64,000 nucleotides of DNA from NCBI GenBank assembly GCA_900542295.1, contig UQNJ01000013.1, positions 5,261-69,260 of the forward strand. The letters run 5' to 3'. Origin of the DNA: an uncultured Eubacteriales bacterium. Its GTDB lineage: Bacteria > Bacillota > Clostridia > Peptostreptococcales > Anaerovoracaceae. Under the pieces are notes generated by a model. That model searched no databases. It was not told where the DNA came from and saw only the letters and a program-made list of their open reading frames with translations. Positions within the stretch are counted from its first letter, which is position 1; each line of letters starts with the position of its first letter. A program made the position numbers and the translations under genes. Shown piece after piece: positions 52,621 to 61,050 of the stretch.

Positions 52621-52740
52621 ATGACATGGTATAAAGAAATGACCGAACAACAAAAGAAAGAGTTCAAAAAAGTGATAACAGTAAGTGTAATAGGTGCAAT
52701 TATAGTGTTGCTTGTTCCGATTGCTTTTCATTTTATTTAG
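52621..52740 (+). CDS. Small single-pass membrane protein, 39 aa
   Basis: A reading frame of 39 codons starts at ATG 52621 behind TTAGGAGGTG. A charged N-terminal helix (MTEQQKKEFKKV) leads into one hydrophobic helix (ITVSVIGAIIVLLVPIAFHFI). The strong ribosome binding site and operon position support translation. No function is known. Confidence 0.7.
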   Translation: MTWYKEMTEQQKKEFKKVITVSVIGAIIVLLVPIAFHFI

Positions 52741-52775
52741 TAACAAAAGCAATTATTGTGAGGAGTGTGATTTGT

Positions 52776-53159
52776 ATGATTAAAAAGAAAACATCCATAA
52801 TCCTTGGGACCATTCTATTACTTATTGCGGTTATTTTTGTAGGAGTTGCAGTATCACATCCGGAATTTTCGTTTCCATGGAGTCTTAGGATAACGTATAT
52901 GTTTTATGGCCTATATGTATGGCTGCTATTCCGATTTCTTCTGGTAATACCGGTCTTTCAGCATATGCAAGGTGCTTCGTCAAATGGAAGTATTGTCAGA
53001 GCAATTATATATATGCTTATGGCTATCGTGTTTTTTATGATGGAGGTTACAGGAGATAAAGTAGATATTTATACGTTTCTGCGTGGCTTTGTAGTGACTG
53101 GAAGTATTGATGTGTGTTGTGAAAACATTTATCTGCTTGTAAAAGGAAAACGTAAATAG
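52776..53159 (+). CDS. Membrane protein, 127 aa
   Basis: The ATG at 52776 is chosen because GAGGAG lies ten bases upstream, within a longer open frame. About four membrane segments are visible (about residues 5-25, 38-60, 74-90 and 98-118). No family is recognised. It lies between small envelope-protein genes in the same operon. Confidence 0.7.
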   Translation: MIKKKTSIILGTILLLIAVIFVGVAVSHPEFSFPWSLRITYMFYGLYVWLLFRFLLVIPVFQHMQGASSNGSIVRAIIYMLMAIVFFMMEVTGDKVDIYTFLRGFVVTGSIDVCCENIYLLVKGKRK

Positions 53160-53184
53160 TAAAAGAGAAGGGTGGCGGAGTGTT

Positions 53185-54021
53185 GTGAAGAAAAAAGTTA
53201 AAATTGTGATAATTATATTATTGATTGTTGTACTTGCAGTTTGTGCATGGTTTATCGGATATCATACTAGAAAAAGTCAGGACAATCTGCCGTCTTTAGA
53301 ATCCATTGCTGAAATGGATGAAGCAGATATCAATGATTTGTTAGTTGGATATAGAAATTATCAACTTGATGACGTGTGGGAAGGTCCGGATGTAAAATCT
53401 GAAAACACATGGATCTGGAAAATTGATGAACATACCCAGCTTCAAGTAAGCTGCAATAACAAAGATAAAGTTGTGGTATGTAGTCTTGATTCCATATTTC
53501 AGACTGAGATATTGAAAATTTTTGATAATCATTACCTGGTAGAGCCAGTTGAAGGCAGTCCGGAACTTCGTAGTTCTGATAGGATTGAGGTTAAAATAGA
53601 ACACTTGGATCCTTCTTTAGAACCAGAGGTGGGTGATATCATTGAAATCATCCATAGTGGTGAAATCATGGAAAGTGATCCGGCGAGATTGCAGGATGTA
53701 TATAGTATCCGCGTTGTTAATGAAGAAGAACAATGGGCTATGATACCTATGGTTATGGTTGATGGAAAACTATATCTTGATACCGGAATGGAAAGCAGTG
53801 TAGAAGCAAGATGCGGTGTCATGGACGGAGAAATTACATCTTCTGTGGATGGAACAAAGAAACCTACACAGGATGGAGAATCAAACTTTGGAACAGGTTA
53901 CGGATATCAGTATGGTCCACAGGAAGGAACCATTGAAATATTCATGAATGAAAAATGGTGGGTATTTGCAACGGAAGATGTGAGACAGGAAATACAGTTT
54001 TCTGAGAATAACAATGAGTAA
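53185..54021 (+). CDS. Membrane-anchored extracytoplasmic protein, 278 aa
   Basis: A GTG start at 53185 follows GGTGGCGGAG. One N-terminal membrane helix (residues 4-25) precedes an acidic exported domain. In it YRNYQLDDVWEGPD and YLVEPVEGSPELRSSDRIEVKIEHLDPSLEPEVGDIIEI recall the DUF3221-like/OB-type domain seen in small Firmicute lipoproteins, but I am not certain. It likely faces the outside of the cell. The next gene starts 15 bases later. Confidence 0.72.
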   Translation: MKKKVKIVIIILLIVVLAVCAWFIGYHTRKSQDNLPSLESIAEMDEADINDLLVGYRNYQLDDVWEGPDVKSENTWIWKIDEHTQLQVSCNNKDKVVVCSLDSIFQTEILKIFDNHYLVEPVEGSPELRSSDRIEVKIEHLDPSLEPEVGDIIEIIHSGEIMESDPARLQDVYSIRVVNEEEQWAMIPMVMVDGKLYLDTGMESSVEARCGVMDGEITSSVDGTKKPTQDGESNFGTGYGYQYGPQEGTIEIFMNEKWWVFATEDVRQEIQFSENNNE

Positions 54022-54036
54022 CTAAGAAGGAGTTAT

Positions 54037-54366
54037 ATGAGAAAAATTACGAATATAATTTGGGGTATGTGGTGTGCGTTCACCACCTTGATCAGTCCGG
54101 TCTGGTTAACGATGATTTTTCTAAATATTACCGGAATGATATATAAATACGATTATTCCATGGATGAAGGGACTGCTGTTATAATAGGAGTATTTTTACT
54201 TGCATTATGGTTATTTATAGTGTTACTGCCTATCGTGGGATTTTTAAGATATGCATATTCGTTAAATAAGAAAAATCTATGGATTTGTATTGGTATCATG
54301 ATTATTTTGGTATTTTTCTGTTTTTGGATATGCGACTGGAATATTGTGCAGTTTTTAGTGTCATAA
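54037..54366 (+). CDS. Membrane protein, 109 aa
   Basis: Three hydrophobic segments (about residues 8-34, 45-70 and 80-104) and no recognised domain. AGAAGGAGTTAT provides a good ribosome binding site. It belongs to the riboswitch-led operon by position, strand and short spacing. Confidence 0.68.
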   Translation: MRKITNIIWGMWCAFTTLISPVWLTMIFLNITGMIYKYDYSMDEGTAVIIGVFLLALWLFIVLLPIVGFLRYAYSLNKKNLWICIGIMIILVFFCFWICDWNIVQFLVS

Positions 54367-54402
54367 GAAATATCGGAAATCTATAAGAAAAGAGGGTGAG
54401 TC

Positions 54403-55182
54403 ATGAGATTGGCAGAAGATTTTAGAAGTATTGCAAGAGACGCTTTGAAGGGGAAATGGAAGATTGCAGTATTAGTGGGATTAGTAGCAACGCTGTTAGG
54501 TGCTGTAGAAGATATGGGACCGAAAGTGAAAATAAATATTGATGCTTCCAGTGCCGATGCAAGTTTTGAATTTGCCGGTCAGACGATTTTTTCAACTGGC
54601 GGTGGTCTTAATTCAGATATCGGAGCATTTCTGGTAGGAAGTTTTACATATATCATGATCGCTGCTTTGATCATGGGCGTGGTATATTTTATTTTAGGAA
54701 GTATCATCAAGGTCGGATATGCTAAATTCAATTTAAACTTAGTCGATAGATTAGAAGGTTCTTTTGAGAATCTGTTTGCGTATTTTTCAGATTGGAAGAC
54801 AACTGCAACTGCAAGATTTCTCCAAAGCATTTACATTCTTTTATGGTCATTGTTGTTCATTATTCCTGGAATTATCGCTTCTTACAGTTATGCTATGACG
54901 GAGTACATCCTTGCGGATAATCCGGAATTGTCAGCAAGTGAGGCAATTAGCCGTTCAAAACAGATGATGGATGGGAACAAATGGCGTTTATTCTGTTTGC
55001 AATTTAGCTTTATTGGCTGGAGTATTCTATGTGCGTTCACATTGGGAATCGGCAATCTTTGGCTGACACCGTATAAGCAGGCGGCAACAGCAGCGTTTTA
55101 TAGAGAAGTGTCTGGTACGGAACGCAATCCATACGAACATGAATGGGCTGGCTATACGAATCAGTTTTATGAAGAGGTATAA
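54403..55182 (+). CDS. DUF975 family membrane protein
   Basis: The 259-residue protein begins LAEDFRSIARDALKGKWKIAVLVGLVATLLG and later has FIIPGIIASYSYAMTEYILADNPELSASEAISRSKQMMDGNKWRLFCLQFSFIGW, the diagnostic DUF975 pattern. About five membrane helices are predicted. The family's function is unknown; members are common in Clostridia near envelope or bacteriocin-related genes. AGAGGGTGAGTC precedes the ATG. Confidence 0.88.
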   Translation: MRLAEDFRSIARDALKGKWKIAVLVGLVATLLGAVEDMGPKVKINIDASSADASFEFAGQTIFSTGGGLNSDIGAFLVGSFTYIMIAALIMGVVYFILGSIIKVGYAKFNLNLVDRLEGSFENLFAYFSDWKTTATARFLQSIYILLWSLLFIIPGIIASYSYAMTEYILADNPELSASEAISRSKQMMDGNKWRLFCLQFSFIGWSILCAFTLGIGNLWLTPYKQAATAAFYREVSGTERNPYEHEWAGYTNQFYEEV

Positions 55183-55205
55183 TATAAATTGAGGAGATAT
55201 TGATT

Positions 55206-55430
55206 ATGGAGAATGCACCTAATATTATTTTGTTTTGGTATTTAATAATTGCACTCTTTGTACTTATGATTGCTTTGATAATTACGGCAATTAATTTAAT
55301 AAGAAAGAGCAGAGAACAAAATACGAATAAGATGCAATTATTAGGAAAAATATGCTTTGGTTTAGGCGTAATATGTGCAATTCCCATATTTTTAGTGCTT
55401 GGATATATTCTGTATCTTTACATAGGATGA
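55206..55430 (+). CDS. Two-helix membrane protein, 74 aa
   Basis: The ATG at 55206 lies nine bases after GAGGAG. Two hydrophobic helices (about residues 8-32 and 46-72) flank a short basic loop (RKSREQNTNK). No family recognised. It follows the DUF975 gene after 23 bases. Confidence 0.65.
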   Translation: MENAPNIILFWYLIIALFVLMIALIITAINLIRKSREQNTNKMQLLGKICFGLGVICAIPIFLVLGYILYLYIG

Positions 55431-55495
55431 CAGAATATAAATAAGATTTGGTTTATCAGAGTGATGAGTTCCAAGTTGACGAGGAGTGCGTTTGT

Positions 55496-56230
55496 ATGAA
55501 AAGAAGTTTGGCAACAAAAAATTTAATTACATCATTATTTGCCACAGTATTGTTATTGCACTTTATGATAAAATCTCCGAGCCCGAAGATTATCTTTATT
55601 CCATTTTTGATCTGCAGTCTTTCCATGGTGGGAAAGAGTATTGCAAGAATCATGAATAAAGAAAAAATGGAGTTCATATTTGGCAAAATGTTTACTTTGG
55701 GATTTTTACTGTTCTTTATTGGATTTCTGATATTTGCCGGTTATGTATCTATCAGGGATAAAAATTATAGTCTGCTGATATTTTCGATACCATTTTGGCT
55801 TATTGGAATCTTTCTGATCAGGAAAAGATTTTTGGATAAGAACGGAGAAAAAGATGGTAAATCTATTTTTCCATTTGCTTTTATAGTTAGTGCGTTATTG
55901 GTTGCCATTGCATTACTGGCAGGTATTTTCCTTTTGGTATTTGGCATCAAAGAGGCTAATTTTGGATTAATCCTTGGGGGAATAATTTTTACCTTCGGAT
56001 CATTGGCATTTGTGTTGGCAGCATTAACATTGAAAGGTTGTTTTGACAAGTTAAAGATTGATGTGCTTGGTTTATATGCAGGTGCTGTGATTGCGATAAT
56101 TGGAATAGGGTTCTTATTGCTCATGTACAAAGAACCAGTAAGTTCATATGGATTGTGGATTATAATTCCAATTTTGATGACCTTGGTTGGCATTTATCAG
56201 GTCGTAAAATGTATCAGAAACAGAAAGTAA
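55496..56230 (+). CDS. Polytopic membrane protein, 244 aa
   Basis: The start at 55496 is supported by GAGGAG nine bases upstream; the open frame extends further back without such a site. Seven to eight hydrophobic segments fill the protein, with a basic first cytoplasmic stretch and a charged KRFLDKNGEKDGKS loop mid-way. No domain recognised. The next gene begins 22 bases after its stop. Confidence 0.7.
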   Translation: MKRSLATKNLITSLFATVLLLHFMIKSPSPKIIFIPFLICSLSMVGKSIARIMNKEKMEFIFGKMFTLGFLLFFIGFLIFAGYVSIRDKNYSLLIFSIPFWLIGIFLIRKRFLDKNGEKDGKSIFPFAFIVSALLVAIALLAGIFLLVFGIKEANFGLILGGIIFTFGSLAFVLAALTLKGCFDKLKIDVLGLYAGAVIAIIGIGFLLLMYKEPVSSYGLWIIIPILMTLVGIYQVVKCIRNRK

Positions 56231-56252
56231 CGTGAAAGGAACAGTGAGAGAA

Positions 56253-56990
56253 ATGAAGAAAGCCATTTTAGGTGTGTTGGGTGTACTATCAATTTTATAT
56301 GGCATACTCGTTCTTCAGGTTGGTTCAGGCACAGGATTTTGGATCATATGGGAAGTAATTGGTGTGTTCTTCCTATTCTGGACTTCCCTTGTACATACAG
56401 ATTTTTTTACTACACGCAGAAAAATGAAAGTAATTTTTCATACAATGATGGGAGTGGGAATTGCTGTAGTAGTAATATTATGTGGAATGATTATGGGAGA
56501 TTTTTCTTCAAAAGGTAACCAAAATCTGGATTACATTATTGTTTTAGGTGCTCAGGTACGAGAAGATGGGCCAAGCGTTGTTCTGAAATATCGTTTGGAT
56601 GCAGCAGTTGATTATCTGAATGGAAATCCTGATACGATATGTATTGTTTCTGGTGGACAAGGAACAAATGAACCATTTTCAGAAGCAGAGGGAATGGCAA
56701 AGTATCTTCTGGATAAGGGCATAGACGAACATAGAATTGTTTTAGAAGATAAATCAACGAGTACGGTCGAAAATATTCAGAACAGCAAGATACTTATGGA
56801 AGAATCGTACAATGGTGTTGGTATAGTAACAAATAATTTCCATGTGTTTAGAGCTGTTCAGATTGCAAAAGTACAGGGGTTAGAAGGAGTTTGTGGTATA
56901 GCTGCAGATTCGAATGTGTTATATCTTCCAAATAATGTACTTAGAGAATGTTGTGGAATTCTGAAAGATTGGCTTATGAATAATATCTAG
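56253..56990 (+). CDS. YdcF/SanA-family (DUF218) protein
   Basis: The start at 56253 (245 residues) follows AAAGGA; a GTG seven codons earlier is possible. Three N-terminal membrane helices precede the DUF218 domain: DYIIVLGAQVREDGPSVVLKYRLDAAVDYL, CIVSGGQGTNEPFSEAEGMAKYLLDKGI and ILEDKSTSTVENI-like and VTNNFHVFRA motifs. The family is linked to envelope barrier function and vancomycin tolerance in other bacteria, but its reaction is uncertain. Confidence 0.87.
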   Translation: MKKAILGVLGVLSILYGILVLQVGSGTGFWIIWEVIGVFFLFWTSLVHTDFFTTRRKMKVIFHTMMGVGIAVVVILCGMIMGDFSSKGNQNLDYIIVLGAQVREDGPSVVLKYRLDAAVDYLNGNPDTICIVSGGQGTNEPFSEAEGMAKYLLDKGIDEHRIVLEDKSTSTVENIQNSKILMEESYNGVGIVTNNFHVFRAVQIAKVQGLEGVCGIAADSNVLYLPNNVLRECCGILKDWLMNNI

Positions 56991-57019
56991 TGAGAAATTG
57001 AATTGAAGGTGGTGTTTTT

Positions 57020-57268
57020 ATGAAGTGTCCGATTTGCAATAACGAAATGATAGAAGGCGGATTAGTCATTGATGGTGTCGCACCCGGATGGGTACCAATG
57101 GAAGAATTTCAGAAAAAAGGATTGAAGAGGATTGTGCATGCTGGACTTCGTACGATTGGGAAGTCGAGCGTTTTGTTCAGTCAAACAAAAGTGCCGAATG
57201 CCTTCTTGTGTAAAAACTGTAATAAAATTGTCGGTGTGTTCGATATAACAAATAATATTGATGATTAA
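57020..57268 (+). CDS. DUF6487-like zinc-ribbon protein, 82 aa
   Basis: CPIC near the N-terminus and CKNC near the C-terminus form the four-cysteine zinc ribbon, separated by a basic middle part (KKGLKRIVHAGLR). It resembles the PF20097/DUF6487 family of unknown function. GAAGGTGGTG precedes the ATG. Confidence 0.75.
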   Translation: MKCPICNNEMIEGGLVIDGVAPGWVPMEEFQKKGLKRIVHAGLRTIGKSSVLFSQTKVPNAFLCKNCNKIVGVFDITNNIDD

Positions 57269-57290
57269 CATTTTTGTGGAGGAAATATAA

Positions 57291-57473
57291 ATGGGTAAGA
57301 ATGATAGATTTGAAAAAGTGTATTCTCAGGGTTCAATGAATGTTATGGAAATATGGGTTGATAAAGAAACTGGTGTGAATTATTTGTACCATGCAAGTGG
57401 TTATTCTGGTGGAATGACACCATTATTAGACAGAGAAGGGAAACCGGTGGTTTCGCCTGTAATCAATAGATAA
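57291..57473 (+). CDS. DUF6440 family protein, 60 aa
   Basis: The 60-residue protein matches the DUF6440 pattern: RFEKVYSQGSMNVMEIWVDKETGVNYLYHASGYSGGMTPLLDREGKPV. It is a small beta-rich soluble protein of unknown function, with GTGGAGGAA as ribosome binding site. Confidence 0.82.
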   Translation: MGKNDRFEKVYSQGSMNVMEIWVDKETGVNYLYHASGYSGGMTPLLDREGKPVVSPVINR

Positions 57474-57499
57474 AGATTTATTGAAGTGGAGGATGAAAA

Positions 57500-57706
57500 A
57501 TGTATAGATATGAATATGAAACTGTAAGCTGTGATTTTGGTGGTTGGGGATTTGGTTCTGGTAATATTTACAGTATTGATGATTATCGCTCAATCATAAA
57601 CAGAAGAGCCTCTGATGGATGGAGATATGTAGGATATATACCAACGAAACAAAGAGGAACAGGTCATACACAAGAGCTTGATTTGATTTTTGAAAAAGAG
57701 ATTTAG
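57500..57706 (+). CDS. DUF4177 family protein, 68 aa
   Basis: The sequence YEYETVSCDFGG followed by YRSIINRRASDGWRYVGYIPT and a final LDLIFEKE is the DUF4177 fold. Its role is unknown. GTGGAGGATG lies upstream. DUF6440 and DUF4177 genes side by side with SHOCT and DUF3784 genes are a recurring set in Clostridia. Confidence 0.82.
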   Translation: MYRYEYETVSCDFGGWGFGSGNIYSIDDYRSIINRRASDGWRYVGYIPTKQRGTGHTQELDLIFEKEI

Positions 57707-57729
57707 ATTCTTTGACTAGGAGATGATAT

Positions 57730-58059
57730 ATGAAAAAGAAAATAATTGCGGCATTACCCTTTATTACAATACCGATACTTATACCAATTTATAATATTTT
57801 AGATAGTCTTATTTTGGTAGATATATTCGGATGCGGTTGTGTGCCTTCCACACAAACTAATATGTTTAATATTCCTTTTAATGCCAATGATTTAAGATTG
57901 ATCGTGTTTTCGTCATTAACAATTGGATTGTCTGTATGGAGCATTGTTATTGCCAGAAATTTTAAAAGAATAACTACAAAGCTGTCATATTGCATTGCAG
58001 TTATTTTGTTAAATGTAACATTGACTATGTGGATTGTGAAAACATTTATGTGGGCATAA
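57730..58059 (+). CDS. Membrane protein, 109 aa
   Basis: Three hydrophobic helices (about residues 5-25, 52-74 and 80-106), with a short cysteine-containing outer loop (DIFGCGCVPSTQTN). No recognised family. GGAGATGAT precedes the ATG. Confidence 0.65.
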   Translation: MKKKIIAALPFITIPILIPIYNILDSLILVDIFGCGCVPSTQTNMFNIPFNANDLRLIVFSSLTIGLSVWSIVIARNFKRITTKLSYCIAVILLNVTLTMWIVKTFMWA

Positions 58060-58091
58060 GAGTATGGATTGACAAAGAGGTATGTGTGAAT

Positions 58092-58673
58092 ATGAAGAAG
58101 TTACGGAAATATGCAAGCGTTTTAACTGTAATTATATCGGTATTAGTTTTATCTGCGTGTGAAAAGACGGAGCAGAAAGTAATGTACATTAAACCAAGTG
58201 AGTTTACAGAAGAAACCCGTGAGGTGTTGGGACTATTTGATGATGAAGTACAGTTTTTTGATATTGTTCTCGATGAAACAGTAAAATCAGAAACAATAAC
58301 TGTATGGGTGTATCGTGACGGAATATGGGAAGAAAATGGGAAAACGTCGGGACCAGTGGATGCGCTGGAAAGACGAATTGCAATCAGATTAACAGAGAAT
58401 AGTTATGAACTGTATTCAATGGATGAAAGTGGTCATGTGAAATATACATATCCGGAATTAAATGTCTCTTTTGATAATTCTGTGGCAATTATTGGTTCAA
58501 GGGTAGAAGGAGAAACGCAACTTGTATTAAATGAGGAGACTCCGATTTGGATGAAGATTGGTTCGGAGACAAGCAGTATGGAAAACTATAATGTTACAGA
58601 GGATTTTAGAACGATGGATTGCAATGCCGGTGTTGTGATTACGCTCACAGTATCCGATGAAATAGTGGAATAA
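58092..58673 (+). CDS. Putative lipoprotein, 193 aa
   Basis: I take ATG 58092 as start, with AAGAGG about 12 bases upstream; a GTG two codons earlier is equally possible. The signal peptide ends in the lipobox VLSAC near residue 20. The mature domain contains paired beta-type segments (ETITVWVYRDGIWEENGKTSGPV, VKYTYPELNVSFDNSVAIIG) and has no family I can name. It probably sits on the outer membrane face. Confidence 0.72.
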   Translation: MKKLRKYASVLTVIISVLVLSACEKTEQKVMYIKPSEFTEETREVLGLFDDEVQFFDIVLDETVKSETITVWVYRDGIWEENGKTSGPVDALERRIAIRLTENSYELYSMDESGHVKYTYPELNVSFDNSVAIIGSRVEGETQLVLNEETPIWMKIGSETSSMENYNVTEDFRTMDCNAGVVITLTVSDEIVE

Positions 58674-58687
58674 CTAAGGACGTGTAT

Positions 58688-59401
58688 ATGAAGAAGAGAA
58701 GAATTTTAATCATAATAGCTATATTAGTTGCAGTGTTTCTTTCATTTATGATAGGAACCGGATTTACGAAGAGAACAGATGTGGCGTTGGGCGGATATTC
58801 TGTATCCGAAGATGGCAAAACACTAACTTTTCAAGCAGGAGTTACCTCTTCAATGGGATACACAAGAGGATTTAAAGATAACGGTGGTGGTGTGAAACCG
58901 CATTATCTTACATTTTATTCTACTTTTGGAGGACTGAATAGTTCTTTTGGTGCCAAAAGTGAATTTACATTAGTTTTAGATGAGAATGACACAGAAATCT
59001 ATTTTGAACGTGCAGACGGTGGGTATGAATTGGTGCTGCAGAAAGATGTAAAAACTGGTGAATGGATTCGATCGGAACAGGTACAAGATGTATCCGTGGT
59101 TAAAACATATGAAAAGACAGATGCGGATCTTGTGGAGGAGTATCTTGATAATGACAAGTTGATTGTTATGGTCAAGCATTATCAAATGAGTGATGGTACA
59201 TGGCGGACAGATGAGCAAACATATCAGTACAGATTAGAAATTACGGGTCGAATGAACAATGCAGCAAAAGACAGTACGTTTGTCTTTTTAAGTAATATAG
59301 AAGAGATCACATTTGACCAGGCGTGGAAAGCAAGCGGACTGAGTAGTAATATGGATGATTATTTTGATATAGAGGATGCAAAATTTGTGGCCATGAAATA
59401 G
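58688..59401 (+). CDS. Exported or membrane-anchored protein, 237 aa
   Basis: An N-terminal helix (residues 6-25) anchors or exports the protein. A VALGGYSVSEDGKTLTFQAGVTSSMGYTRGF segment begins the outer domain, which is mostly beta and ends in a helix (FDQAWKASGLSSNMDDYFDIEDAKFVAM). The function is unknown. AAGGACGTG lies upstream of the ATG and the preceding stop is 14 bases away. Confidence 0.72.
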   Translation: MKKRRILIIIAILVAVFLSFMIGTGFTKRTDVALGGYSVSEDGKTLTFQAGVTSSMGYTRGFKDNGGGVKPHYLTFYSTFGGLNSSFGAKSEFTLVLDENDTEIYFERADGGYELVLQKDVKTGEWIRSEQVQDVSVVKTYEKTDADLVEEYLDNDKLIVMVKHYQMSDGTWRTDEQTYQYRLEITGRMNNAAKDSTFVFLSNIEEITFDQAWKASGLSSNMDDYFDIEDAKFVAMK

Positions 59402-59424
59402 AAATTTATTGGAGGTGTAAAAAA

Positions 59425-59751
59425 ATGGGAAATATCATGGGAATGATTATATTGGGACTGCTTGCAATCCTGTGCTTTGTTTTTAGTTATTTACAGTTCC
59501 ATGAAAAAGGATTTCTTTTTAACAATGCTTATATTTATGCTTCAAAGAAAGATCGTAAAAGTATGGACAAACGACCACATTACAAACAGTCTGGTGTTAT
59601 ATTTCTGCTTCTTGGCATTATCTGGATGATCAACGCAGTTGATATGGTATTGCAGACGGGGTGGCTGTTCTATGTGTTTATTGCGGTTGCCGTGATAACG
59701 GTGATATATGCGATTATATCATCAGTTATTATTGAGAGAAGAAAGAAATAG
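59425..59751 (+). CDS. DUF3784-like membrane protein, 108 aa
   Basis: Three hydrophobic helices and the GFLFNNAYIYASKKDRKSMDKRPHYKQSGVIFLLLGI segment match the DUF3784 family of small Firmicute membrane proteins. TGGAGGTG precedes the ATG. No function is known. Confidence 0.8.
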   Translation: MGNIMGMIILGLLAILCFVFSYLQFHEKGFLFNNAYIYASKKDRKSMDKRPHYKQSGVIFLLLGIIWMINAVDMVLQTGWLFYVFIAVAVITVIYAIISSVIIERRKK

Positions 59752-59780
59752 TCTTTTCATATGTTTTAACCACGGATGCA

Positions 59781-60020
59781 ATGGGAATTGTTGTTTTGAT
59801 TATACTTGCAACATTATTGCTTTCTGCAGTGATTGGTTTCCTATCAGATAAAAAGATGAAATATTTGTATCCTGTTATCACAGCAATATCATTTGTACCA
59901 TCCGTATTTATTTACTATAATGAGACAGCATTGATTCATTCCGTGTGGTATTTGGTTGTATCCAGTATAGGGATGATCATAGGGGCCATATTACGCAAAT
60001 TGATTTTCAGGAATAAATAA
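59781..60020 (+). CDS. Small membrane protein, 79 aa
   Basis: Three short hydrophobic helices (about residues 2-18, 25-44 and 52-73) with a basic C-terminus. It is the last plus-strand gene before the MerR-type regulator and its own promoter, so probably the end of the riboswitch-led operon. Only a weak GGA precedes the ATG. Confidence 0.6.
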   Translation: MGIVVLIILATLLLSAVIGFLSDKKMKYLYPVITAISFVPSVFIYYNETALIHSVWYLVVSSIGMIIGAILRKLIFRNK

Positions 60021-60043
60021 TCAGAAAATCCTGCTTGTTTTGC

Positions 60044-60074
60044 TTGACCTGTACGTTGCGTATACCATTAAGCT
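60044..60074 (+). promoter_or_regulatory. MerR-type promoter with 19-bp spacer
   Basis: TTGACC (60044-60049) and TAAGCT (60069-60074) are 19 bases apart, the lengthened spacing typical of MerR-controlled promoters. The spacer contains an imperfect palindrome (GTACG...CGTATAC). The MerR gene starts 21 bases downstream. Confidence 0.65.
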
Positions 60075-60094
60075 ATATACAGGAGGTGGAACAT

Positions 60095-60991
60095 ATGACC
60101 ATTCATGAAATAGCAGAAGAACTTAATATTACAAAACGAGCAATCAAATTTTATGAAGAAAAAGGGCTTCTTAAAATTGCAAAAGATAGTAACGGATACA
60201 GAAATTATTCGGAGAAGGATATGGAAATGCTCCGTTTGATTTCCGTATATCGAAAACTTGGAATTAGTATTTCAGATATTCAAAAATTGTTGGAAAAACA
60301 GGATAAGGATATTTTGTTTCATATCCTTGAAGAAAAAGAAAGAGAGCTTCGTGAAAGAACAACGGAATATGAAGAGTTAAAAACATTCATTACGACAGGA
60401 AATGTAGAGAATTTATCAGAAGAAATTCAATATGAATCAATTGGTGAAGCAATCAAGGATGCAGTGCCGGGTTTTTACGGATTTTATTTTTTACATCATT
60501 TTCAACCTTATTTGCAAGGAAGGATAGAAACGTCAGAACAGAAAAAAGCGTATGACACAATCTGTGAGTTTTGGGATAATACAGAAATCAGGATTCCGAT
60601 ATTTATGAAGTTATTCAGTTGGTTTTCATATCGTTTTCAGAAAGCCGTATCACCGAAAGTAATGGCTGCTAAGGTGGATGCGCAGATGAAGTTGTATCTG
60701 GATGCGGATGAAGTCCAATATGAGAAGTTAAAAAAGAATGTTTTAGAAGGATATCGCATAAAAAGAATGATGCGTTTTCATCCGGTATATGTATCACAAC
60801 GAAAATTTATGAAGGAACTGCAGGATAAAGGATATAACGATATTTTTATTCCAAACATGAAAATTTTATCACCGGATTATAAGAAATATCATGACGCTCT
60901 GACAATCATGAATCAAAGGATCTGTTCAGAATTGGGTTTATATTACGATACAAATTATAATCTGGTACGAAAAAAGCCACATGTTAATTAG
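60095..60991 (+). CDS. MerR-family transcriptional regulator, 298 aa
   Basis: The start at 60095 follows ACAGGAGGTGG. Residues 1-70 are the MerR winged helix (TIHEIAEELNITKRAIKFYEEKGLLKIAKDSNGYRNYSEKDMEMLRLISVYRKLG), followed by a charged coiled coil (about 85-112). The effector part is about 180 residues, aromatic-rich and of no known type. Under a 19-bp-spacer promoter it should activate its own gene. It might also control the neighbouring membrane genes. Confidence 0.9.
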   Translation: MTIHEIAEELNITKRAIKFYEEKGLLKIAKDSNGYRNYSEKDMEMLRLISVYRKLGISISDIQKLLEKQDKDILFHILEEKERELRERTTEYEELKTFITTGNVENLSEEIQYESIGEAIKDAVPGFYGFYFLHHFQPYLQGRIETSEQKKAYDTICEFWDNTEIRIPIFMKLFSWFSYRFQKAVSPKVMAAKVDAQMKLYLDADEVQYEKLKKNVLEGYRIKRMMRFHPVYVSQRKFMKELQDKGYNDIFIPNMKILSPDYKKYHDALTIMNQRICSELGLYYDTNYNLVRKKPHVN

Positions 60992-61050
60992 CATTGCTTT
61001 ACCGTAGCATGACAAACATGTTTCAATGATTCCGAAGGGAGGCAAAGAGT

